From contig NMRB01000225.1 in assembly GCA_002633025.1 (NCBI GenBank), positions 7,227 through 71,226 on the forward strand: a DNA stretch of 64,000 nt, in the 5' to 3' direction. The position numbers and the translations under genes are program-made. Shown here piece by piece: positions 36,301-48,300 of this stretch; position 1 is the first letter of the stretch, and each line of letters starts with the position of its first letter. This DNA is from Notospermus geniculatus. Lineage: Eukaryota > Nemertea > Pilidiophora > Heteronemertea > Lineidae. Under the pieces are notes generated by a model. It was not told the origin of the DNA, did no database searches, and saw only the letters and a list, made by a program, of their open reading frames with translations.

Positions 36301-39300
36301 CAATGGCCAAAAATGAATTAATTGCAAAATGAAGTGACAGGTAGTGCCCTGGTTCTGCATGATGAAGTCATTTGAGTATAAAAAATAAATTTTATTGTTC
36401 CCCACCCCATATATTCATTTTCCCAATCAGAACAGAACCGGGAAGGAGTGCATGTGCACATGATCACATCAAGTTGGAAGTCCTCATCTGATCACCTCTC
36501 ATTCTTGCTGCCTTAGTGTGATAATTACTGCTCCTACTCTGCCAATGACTATAATTGAAATATGACCTCTATAAATCAGAAAGTGATGGCTACATGTAGA
36601 TACTTCAGACTCAGTCAGAGTTGAACTCTGCTGAGAATGTAATTGAAAGTCCCCTCATAGAATATGGTACCATACACAAACTCATTCTCTAGTTATTCGA
36701 AATATCCCCTACTTTCCAAGATTTTCAACACAATATGTATAACATAACATGTCAACAAATTTTTTTGCACCCGTTGGTGAGATTGAACCACATGTTGCCT
36801 TAGTCTCTAAATCCCTCATAAATCTGTTAAACTTATATCCCCATTATTGTTATCTGTTATGATTTCACAATATCCGACTACTCTACTATACTATATTGTT
36901 CTTTATTTCCTTTGCAGGTTGCAGCTTCACTCACAATGTACTTAGCTCAGACATTCCTTTTTCACATGATGATAAATTATTCCTGCTGTCATTTCAGTTT
37001 TATACTTTTATGTCTGTGGTCTTCTGGAAGGATTACAGGAGTTTGTTATCACTGAAAATTGCACAGGATCTACTTTATTTCATATCAGCAGCAGAGAAAT
37101 CCTTGCAATAATAACAAAAACATGCAGATTTGTGGAATAATGACAACAAAACCTGTTGACATGTATGTAATAACTTGTATTTTGTATTCTGTGCATTGTG
37201 TAGTCGATCTCAAACTCCTCCATGTCCAATCAAGAACACGACATCTAGAATGGAAGATCTGTGTTTGGCTTTCCTTCTGATATTTTGGTGGTATTCTGTG
37301 AGTGAGAATGATTGACGATTAGCTACAAAAATGTTGTTATCATGGTTATAGTTATTATCAATGACAATTATGAAATCATAAACATGATAAATGGACAAAA
37401 TTCATGAACTTCATTCTTCTCTCTCCTGTCTTCATTTGAATTGTCCACATTCCATACGTGCAATCATCATAAAATCTACCCCTCTTCTAAACAGGCACAC
37501 ATAAAAACATAAATCAGCCATTGTTCAGACTTGTTCAACAAATGTTGTTATAGTTATCAATGACAATGATTTCATAAACATGATAAATGGACAAAATTCA
37601 TGAACTTCATTCTTCTCTCTCCTATCTTCATTTGAATTGTTCACATTCCATACATGCAATCATCATAAAATCTGAGCCCTCTTCCAAACAGGCACACATA
37701 AAAACATAAATCAGCCATTGTTCAGACTTGTTCATCAATATTAATAATGTTAATCTTCACGCAATTCCACGTAATTGATGTCTCCACGTAATTGATGTCT
37801 CGTAATGTATTCAGCTGTATGTACATTACAGTATACTAGATGTTTTGTCTCCGATTTGGTTAAATATCATTGATATTTGTCGGATTCAACAGCAGGGGGA
37901 TTGTCCTTCCTGCATCATGTCAGAGACATCCGAACAACTCCACAGGTTATTACAGAGCCATCAAAAGTGGTTTCGTTTTAAAGGGGTTTCTGCACAAAAA
38001 CTAATCTGATAGTAAAATCTAATGACAACAATGTTCGTTCTCCTACAGTAGATATTAGGCTGAACCATGCTTCAACGGAATTCATTTAGTTTATATCAAA
38101 TGCTTAGTTCTGAATTTATAACATTTTCAATATCTGTTGGAAACAACATAGATCTTCCCCTTTAAGAATTTCGGTCAACAGAAAAGAATTTCAAGCCATT
38201 CCTTTTGCAACTTTGGAATTTCTTCTGCCTTGGTACCCTCTGGCATTGATAATGATAGGCCGAATTTCCTGCCATATGAAGTACTTGATGGTACATTCTG
38301 ACATGGATATTTTGTTAGTTTTTTTTAGGTGACATATAAGAGAAATTCATTCTAAAATTTCAAAAAATTCATCATTGGAGGGACCAGGCATGCATTCGTT
38401 AATGGAAATATCATGTTTTGTTTTTGGCATCCTAGTTATCATGACTTTGTACAGCACTTCAAACCTTTTATCAGGTATGTTTGGGTGTGTGTGAGTGTAA
38501 GTGTGATGAATACACAATGTATGCACTTCGAAGGAGTGGGGCGTATTATTTTGGTCTGTGCCTTGTGAAAAGCTGCCAAGTGATATACAATTATAAATGT
38601 GGAAGCACATCAACTCGTGAGTTAGGCAGTAGTGGGTGTTCAACGAGTACCGGTACAAAGAATTACCCAATGGTTGATCTAATATTTGCGAAAATTAGTC
38701 TATAAGGCAGTATTGTAACGTTGTTTTTCTGGAGATGACTTGGTAATTGGCACAATCTATGGTAGGAATGTTTTCTTCCTAAACTTCATTTTATTGAAGC
38801 ATTCTCCGCCACAGTCTCTAGATTTTCGAAGTTCTTGTACATGTAAAAATGGAGAAACTACTCTCAATCAAATCAAATTTAACTGTATATGCAGAAAATA
38901 TTTGTCATTCTCAATCCTCATTGAATTTATGTAAGCTTACCCTTCGATTGTTTACATCAGTGTAGTGTGAAGGTGAGTAGGTGTCATTCTATGGGGTTAA
39001 GCCAGGTGACTCCTTGTGCTAAATATTTGCTAAGATTAACTTAAGAATTTGTTGTGTATGTTGACATGGTTGAAGTGCCGTTAGTTATCGAGCAAGAAAA
39101 GTGACATACCAACACCAACAACAGTCAGCAGGATTGATTACCTCCGACTGATGATGATGAAGTCAATTTGTCATGGAAAAAGATACATCGCAATGCTATT
39201 TTTGAATTATGTGTGTCTCCAGTGTTTCATTTTAAAAACAAGCATGTAAAATCACTTCATTTGGCATTTTATGCTGAAGAAACAGAAACTTGGCTTAATC

Positions 39301-42300
39301 CTTGTCAAATACCTTTAGGTGGATCTTTCCGACCTGGCATGCCTCTGATGAAAGGATTTTAAAAGCAAGCTCCTATTGACAACCAATATAATGTACCATA
39401 TACTGATGACCTTTGTGTTTTTTCAGGTGAAACTAGAAGTCCATATTGTGACTACAGTTCATGAGCTAAAAGTGCTCAACAAAGTCATGAAAACTTGACA
39501 AAAATTAACGCAAATTTTATTTTTGACTCGTATTTATTTGTATCGTGCCAACTGAACGAAAATGGCTTGAGATTTTTCAAAACATTCTTGTGTTGATATA
39601 CCGGTATTCCCATCATTTCTTTTGAAAAATAGATTTCAACCATATTTGGTTTCATAAATGTGATAAAGGAGTGTCTTTGCTATTTTCTCAGACGGTGACC
39701 AAACCTTTTCGGCCGAGCGTCTCCGAGTGTATGGGAAGACTACCGCCTCCTGCCGCCCGTGTTTCAGGAAGTCGGGCCACAGTAACCTTCCTGTTCAGTA
39801 CGATACACTTTCCATGTTCACTTTTCAGCTATCTTACTTCACATTGACCACAGGGTGTGTTGATATCTTTCCTCCGTTTAGAAATTTTCTTCTCAACTTT
39901 TGGGCACGAATGAAAAATTCATGTTAAGGCCAAAGGGGGTGTTAAAAATTTGAAGGGCTTTACAAAATTTGCCGAGCTTTTAATGTTACTCTCTTTATAG
40001 AAACTCCATCATAAGTTGGAATGCTGCTGCTGTTGCATACACCTCTTTTCACTTAACCCTATAACACCTGATATAGGGTTAACCCTATAACACCTGCAGG
40101 CGCCATTGGGTGCCTCCAGGTGTTATAGGGTTAATACCACAGGCCTTCGTTCACATGCCTGAGTTATGCCGCAAATGTTGATTGCTACATTGGACTTCCC
40201 AGAAATATCAAGGAAAGAGCTTAAAATACCCACTGGGGTTATCACTTCTCTTGGTCTTGAAGATAACATAGTTACCTACTACCCGTACGTGCCGCAATAC
40301 TGGTACTTTTCCAGTCATGGTTGGCACTGCCCCCACCCTGATAAGATTAAGAACTTCAGTTGACAATGGTCAAATCAAGCTTCATCCAATGTGACCTCCA
40401 TTTTCGAGATATCACCTGCTGGCCACTGAAAATGAATACCCAGCACAAAGTACTGTCTGAAGTGGGAGCAGGATGTAAGAATGTCACTCTGTCGTGATTG
40501 CCAGAAAAAGGGAGGAGGTCACCATTCCATATTCCATTCCATATCATAATACAATGTGTATGATGTTTGTGAAAAGCAATAAAACCAACAAGAAGACCTT
40601 GTATGGAATTATACATGTATGTACAGAATTTTGTGGCCATGGTGACCATGACCTGCATTGTTGAGTCAATATTTGGTTGGACTGAAGTTTATTCTTGATG
40701 CCTGTGTGTTCGAGTCCAGTTAGAAAGCTGTCTTTCACCTTACTTTCCCATGAGATATTGTTTGCTAAAGATTTTGTCTTGGGATGCTTTAGGACCGCGT
40801 ATATACTATAATATGAGCAGTTATCTCAATCAGGTATCAATAGAAAAGTGCTTATGAAAAGAAGCTTGTCACTGTCAAGCAGAACCAAAATCTGAAAGGA
40901 AATGCTGTTTTCACAAACCACTTGTGTCGTTCCCCTCGACCAGAGAAGCTTTCACAGGGTCTGCTCACAGTCAGTGTAGCCTTGTTAGTTTAATAGTTCA
41001 ATTTGCAGTATCAGCAACAGCAGCAGTTGGATCACCTCGGACAAAATGCAGACATGTATTGATAATGCCAACTATTCATCTGATTTACAGAGGAAACATA
41101 TCGTTAACCATTCTGTAGTGACTAATGTGAAGTTGGTGCTTTTCTTCGACCTGCTCTACCAACATGCAGCATAAGAGCCAGTTGCTTCAGTCTGAGAGAG
41201 AGTTCAAACAAATGTACAGGTCACAGCGTGATTACTGAAAATAATTCTGTAATTCCTGCATTTCCTAGCTTCTCAGCCAGTTGTCAAGATTTGTGTTATT
41301 GAATGTGTTGAATGTGTTTTTGTGCGATTGCCTTGATAATTAATGGCTCAGAAGCTGTCAACCACACCCTTCTTTTTTACCAGAGAAGATCTGAAATTCG
41401 TTGTTTTCCAAATTGAGGTGTTTGTGGGTATGACATGGAAACTTGACCACCAGTGAGACAGATGTGCTGACCTGTCCATTTGTTCAACTCTCTCAAAAAG
41501 GGATTTTGGACACGTGGTCCAATAGCATCAGGTTGGGTACTCAAAAAAAATGTGCATGTTGCTACAAAGAAAAAGATATTTCTTTTTGTCGATAGTACAG
41601 TTGCAAATTCTGCTCATCTTTGAGAGTTCAACACCAGTATCCTGTGTGAAAACTTGGCAAAAAGTGACTATGACAATAATGGGTCCACATCCGACTTGTG
41701 GTGAACACCAACACCATTTTAAAGGGAGACATCCGAAAGATATTGTGTTGTGTTTTTAGATACGTTTGGTTAGATACGTGTTCTAAACTCACTGATAGCT
41801 CTCCAGGGGCCTGTGCCATAATGCACATCGTCGTCTGTTAATCGACGGTGACACTAGTACACTAACCAAAACAAAAACAAATAGTGCCGCCGGGCAATAT
41901 CTTTCAGATGTCTCCCTTTAATTTACAGGAGTACATTTTACTCCCCTGGTGAGATGATCGAGTCATACCCCTGTCCAGTTCCACAGCTGATCAACTTGTA
42001 CATTCCTCTGAAAAAAAGTGGGTGTCTACAGCGGAATTCTTGTCAGCTCCATATAAATGTTGCTGTTTCTACAACCTGCTAGCCAACCTGAAGCTATTGA
42101 TGCCACTCTGAAATTTCAGATGTTCAGCACAAACTCCACAAATTGCTGTCATCATTTTTTTTCTACATAGGCTTCACAAGAAGAGTTCACCTTAGCACTC
42201 TGGCCTGAACAATCAAATTTGAAAACCCTTCCCAAGCACTCTTATGGTATATAAATTTGGGTGGGTTGATTTTTTTTTCCTGGGGGGTGATAGGTTGTGC

Positions 42301-45300
42301 ATGGCCCTCAAGCTGTTAGAACTGCACCGATGAGTGTAAGTCAATTCGATGTTGTGAATCAAATTGCGAGAGTTGAGGGAAAAAATTGGCCCCGAACCTG
42401 CACAGCCACTAAAATGGCACGGTAGGTTTGGATGTAGAATGTTGTCGCACCAACTTGCACGGCCACTAAATCAGGCGCAGTTGGTTTAAATACAAATCGA
42501 GTGTTGTGACTCGATCTCTTCATTATGTGCCCGGCCATTAAATGAAGGCACAGTGGCAATTTTGTGCAATATCTTCCTCATTCTCATTTGGTAACAGATG
42601 GAAAATTTACCATATTTTCAAACCCCTTCTTGCACAAGTGCTTCTTGACCTCAAATTTCTCACCATTACATACATGTCAGTACAGAATACTTTATATTTG
42701 ATCTGTTCTGCACTTGGAATTTTCACAGAAAGGAAGCAAACACTTGGTTAATAAACTTGAAAACAAAATTATTCACTGTGCTATTATTCGTGAATTAGTT
42801 GAGCAGTCTCTATCAGAAGCGACATGGACAGACAAAAGTGATGATGACGAATTGAGAATGGCCAGAAAAGATGGCAAATTTCCCTCAGTTCACTTGACAT
42901 TTATGGTTGTTTTTGGTCAACACTAAAACTTCGTGGATTGAATTTTGGACAACCTCTTATGCTGCTGTATGTAAAATTCTTGAATAACATACCAGAAGCA
43001 GTATACAGCCTCCGTGTGAGGGCACTGTATCAGTTAGTCATCATACAGAAATCACAGAGTTGGCAGTCCGCCATGTGAGGGCTATCTCTAACTCTGCCAT
43101 ACTCTATCAAAATGAAACTTGCTGCTTGTTTCATGCTCCAGCTGTTCCAAAAGGGAATTGAGAATCAAGAAGTTTGGAAAAATTTGATCTGATAATAATA
43201 ATCCATCCAAAAATTCAAATGACTACTCAGGCCAGTTGCTCCACATGCTGTACACTATACTAATGGCCACCGTGTTTTTGTGTTTTAGCTACTTTGCAGA
43301 CCTCCTTATGCGTATATTAATGCCTGTACTCATGTTTCTCTTGTCAGGTCTGGGGTGATGCTGCCATGCAGATTTTCTACTCGATTGGAGCGGGCTGGGG
43401 TGCCCTGATCACGATGTCAAGCTACAACAAGTTCCACAACAATTGTTACAGGTCAGATTTACAACCCTTCTCTAAAACAATGACCCCCCTCGTAATCCCA
43501 TTGTGTCAAAGCAAAGAGACTTCCTTCACTAAAACATTGAGGGCTGTATACATGTACCACTGGAAGTTTCGGTAACTCTCAGGTTTACCTTTAAGCTGCC
43601 CATACACGATCAATATTATTGCACAATATGAGGATCACAATGGGCAATATTATTGTCAATCTTTCTTCTAACTATTGTGCTAGAAGCACACGACCACCCA
43701 TTTGGGCCCCATATTGTGCAATAATATTGCGCCGTGTATGGGCGGCTTTAGCTATTACTTGCAGGGTAGAATACAAAGGGCCGTATTCTAGAACCTTCCT
43801 TAATTCTAAGGTTTACCTTTAATACCTATTGTTTGCAGGGAGAATACAAAAGCTTAAAGTGGACCTTAGAGTCAAGGAGGCTTATAGAGTACGGACCAAA
43901 AGCTTAAAATGCAGTTAAGGAGGCTTCTAGAATAGGGCCTGAATGTTTTTGTATTCCCATGATTCTGGCAGTAGGCCTACCAACTGAAATGACTGCCATT
44001 CAGTTTTGCTGCGCAGTTCCACTTCCACGAGATGCTTAGGATGCCAACTGACCTAATTGGAACACATGATCAGACGCTGTAGGCTATTTCCATTCACCAG
44101 TCTCGTTCTGAAGCTGTACTGGCATAATTAATTCCACAAGAAGAACTATGGTCTCAGGTTGCTATAGAAACCGAACCATGTGGTTAGTAGTGTTGTGCAC
44201 TTTACCAGGATGAAGTGCACTTTAGACCACAATAACGCAGGAGATAGCATGTGGCAGTGGTCTGACGGTTCCACATCAGAGAAGCACATATGATTATTAT
44301 GAATGTTATATCAACATTGTCTACGTCATCACTGTTAATTCCTTGTATTGTAGGCCTTCACATTGGCAGGTTTTCTTATTATGCAGGTAGTGATTTGGCA
44401 ATTTTCCAGTCAACCTGATTCATGAGAAGTTCATGGCATTGCTCTACCTATTGGTCCCAGTCCAGTAGGAGAGGCAAGGGTATTGAAATATTTCTGTTTG
44501 CCCTTTCATTATATGTGACCCGGCACAGCAAAATGAGTCGGAAGTCGCACAGAAGAAGACCGAAGGTGGAACCAGACAGCAACCACAGAAATTGACCAAG
44601 TCAAATTTCACAATGGGCAGACAATCCTGAAATCAGCGAACCGTTGGGGTCACCTTGGACATGTTGGGTCTTCTTATGTGCTCATTCCGACTCATTTTGT
44701 CGTGCCGGGTCACATATAAGACCCAAAATAACACACTGAGAGTGTATTTTTACCCCACATGATGTGGACAGTCAATAGACCCCAGCCCAGTCTTATCCAA
44801 GAACAGCTCCTTCAATCTGTCTCCCTCCGTGAAAGAGCAGGCATGGACAATGGCCCCTTACCCCTGTTGCTATGACGACTTGACTATGGGAGGTAGATAA
44901 TGCTACTGTGGGTCCTGAATACATTGTCGTTTTAGGCAGAGCGGTATGTTTTCGTGTGTTCTATTTGTGATGCCCTTACAGCCTTGGGCTTGGAAATTTA
45001 CCAAGATTTCAGCCTGTCTGTAAGATATGTAGGCCTACTCTTCCTCATTGGCAGAATAGGTGACTTCCTTAGCATGGAAAAATTTCAGTGCTCTGGAGAA
45101 AATAGTGCACGTGTATGATCTGCGGCATACAAGAAAACATAATTTGACAAAAAACTAAACAGTGGTTCATATAATTGCAATGTTGGGGTTAATGTAATGT
45201 GCAGTTCAACAGCTCTTCCTGAAAAAAAAGATTGCCCTTTTCAATGTTGATGTGTTTATGTCAGTGGCAGGACTTTAATTAGGTAGGTATCAGTAGCCTG

Positions 45301-48300
45301 CTGGTGGTCGGCAATGCTGATCAACACCAACAGGAGAAGCTGGGCCCCGGTATATTTAAAAAAGTTCCATCTGTAACCCCTTCAGTTGAAGTTTAGTTTA
45401 CACGTCTTCGGCCAGAGGGCAGACCATGTAAGTGATGGTCTGTCGGGCGGATTGGGCATTATGGGTTATGGCAAGAGGGGCGGGTTGGGGTGTTATGGGT
45501 CCTAAAGGGTTAAATAGATCTTCTCAGTAAATTTCATGCTGGTTTTTGTTCCATATGTCTCTGAAAAGTCCTTTTATTTTCAGAGATGCAGTGATGATTC
45601 CCTGCCTGAACAGTGGTACGAGTATCTTTGCCGGCTTCGTCATCTTCTCAATCATAGGCTTCATGGCCCACGAAACAGGACGTGATATTGCAGATGTTGT
45701 CACCCAAGGTCAGTTGTCAATATGTATCTTGCCTGCAGCTCCAAATGCTTCTTAATAATACAAGCCTGGTGGCATTAAGGTTCACGTAGTGAAATTATTA
45801 GTGTCGAAAAAATATCGCAATTGAGGGACATGGGGCACAATTAGAAATTCTGAACTTCCAATACCCGACATGGTCCTAAGGAGAGTTCATTGCTTTGCCA
45901 CCAGAGAAGTTATGGCGCTACAGGTAGAATCCAGGCAGTGCTCATCCAGGAGGCGATTACCTGCACTCGACGACCGGTAGCCTGCTTTGTTCACCCACGT
46001 GGTGATGATCGACTCATTATTCACAGGGGAGGCAGGAAAGGCGGGTTGATTTCTAATTATTAGGCGTTTCATAAGAGTTATCTACATTAATTATTCATAC
46101 CATATCTCAAAAATCGGCTAGTTTATTGTAACCTTTCTCCCACAAAATGTATCATTTTACGCATTTTACGTTTGCGATGTTGATCTACATCATGTACATG
46201 TAACAATCCTGAAACCCCTACGCCTTCCAATAATAGGCTCGTCCTGCCTGTGTTATTCTGCCATGTATTGGATATCACGAATGCACTGGGCATTAAACGC
46301 AATTTTTAGGTCAACTAACGAATATTATAGCCCCAGAAGAAATCCGAAGCAGCAAATGGATATCTACTTTTAACTTATTAAGGTTATTCACTAAAAGTTC
46401 ATCTCTATCGAAGGTTATCCGATTTTATTGGCTTTCAATCTTCAGCCTCACAGGGAAAGTTTCCTGCGTGAGTGCGAAGCCCTGGTTATGATAATGTGAA
46501 TAACCGCGCTATCGAAGAGTGAATCGGGCAAAACCGGTATGAAAATAATGGTCACTACGTGAACCAATAGATTGGTTCCTGGGTGCTATTTTAATGTCCA
46601 TTCAGTTTTATACCATTTCCCACACTTGCATTCCTCTATAAGCAGGTTGATTATACTTGAGCATAATCATGTGTTATAATGTTATACGCAAGTTACTTAA
46701 AATAACACCCAATACTCATTTGACCCATAGTAGTGGACTCAGATATCAACATTCACAGACTGAAAATATATAGACAAGTGCACCCTGATCATGTGATAAT
46801 GCTATTCATAGACGTATCACCTGAAAACTATTAGTATTATAATTGCCTTGAAGATTTGCGTGGACTGCTATTTATTTTTTACGAAACATGGATGTTTGTT
46901 TTAGTCTAGTGATCAGAATAGTTACCTATGCCTCCAGCTGTAGGTGAACCTGGCGTAGCAGGTGGGCAGAGAATGTACAGAAAGCGTAGTGTGTTCTATG
47001 TCATGTGTGATGTAGTATGGCGATATTCTATGAATGTGTACATTTGTAAATGTTCGCTGCGCCTCTACAGCGGGAAATGTAGGGAACCTTTGCCAATACT
47101 GTCTTCCTATGCTGGCTGTATATGGCTGTATATTGCAAGGAGTCTCATACATTTCCAGGGCCATAGCTAGCTTTTTCACTGGGGGGGGGGGCATTTTAAG
47201 CAGATCAGCTGAACGAACATGGGCTTCGCCTTCCGGCGCCGAAGGGGTCGGTTTGGTGGGGGGCCCTCCTCAGAAAAATGTTGAAAATTAGGAGCTCTGA
47301 GATGCAATTTGAGGTCAAGTTCCAGCACTCTGAGACATGAACAATAATGATCTCTTATCTCATTTGATTTTTGCTGAAAAAAATTTTTTTTTGCACAGTT
47401 TGCCTGGGGGGTCACTGTTCAAAAAATCCTGAATCAGACCATTTTGCAAAGAAGGAATAGGTTGACTGTCATCATGATATTTGTTTACAGGACCCGGTCT
47501 CATCTTCGTTGTCTACCCAGCTGCTGTGGCAAGACTTCCCATCGCTCCACTTTGGTCCTTTCTGTTCTTTAGCATGGTCTTCACTGTCGGCTTAGGCAGT
47601 CAGGTAAGTCATGTTATGGTTAGTCAAGGAGAATTGTGTCTTCTTGGGAACAATTATGGACCAAGTTTGCATGGTTCACATCTTGGTTGTTCAGCTGATT
47701 CCACAAGTTATCTATGCAAAAGACATCTTTGTATCTGAAGTTTCACATTTTCATGTTGCCTCGAATGGACAAACCTTTATACAATGTGGTATGATTTTCG
47801 TGTATTTGTTTTTCCAGTTCGGTATGTTTGAGACGATGACCAGTGGTGTCGTCGATGCGTTTCCACACCTCTTCCAGAAGAAGAAACCCCTCGTGGTGGC
47901 TTGTTTGTGTGTTATAGAGATGCTGCTGGGTTTGCCATGCATCTTTCAAGGAGGTATCTATGTCCTACAGATCATGGACTGGTACAGCTCAACTTTCACC
48001 CTTATGATCATCTCATTTGGAGAATTGGTCGCCATATGTTACGTTTATGGTAAGTACATGTGGTACTACACAAGATAAATGGCGTTGTTGTTCTAAAGGT
48101 AATCCATGTAACATAGATTTTTGTTGTGGGTTTAGTCAGCTATACTGTGTTGAATTTTCTAAAGTTAAAAGTTTTGAAGTTAAAGTTTGGGTTTATAGTC
48201 TGGTGTCAACAACGGTAGAGGTTCTCATCCGACTTTACACTTTAACCCCAGTCGACCCTGAAACCTTTCAGTAGAACTCAGATGAGCTGCTCTTTCAGCG

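Larger units (their letters stand above)
33636..43347 (+). other. Large intron 6 of SLC6 copy B (no gene seen)
   Basis: 9.7 kb. It contains blocks collinear with intron 6A, a GGGCC-type MITE, a two-copy 200-bp duplication, a hairpin near 40079 and a GC-rich island at about 39697-39785. No ORF here has convincing protein similarity. Confidence 0.7.
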
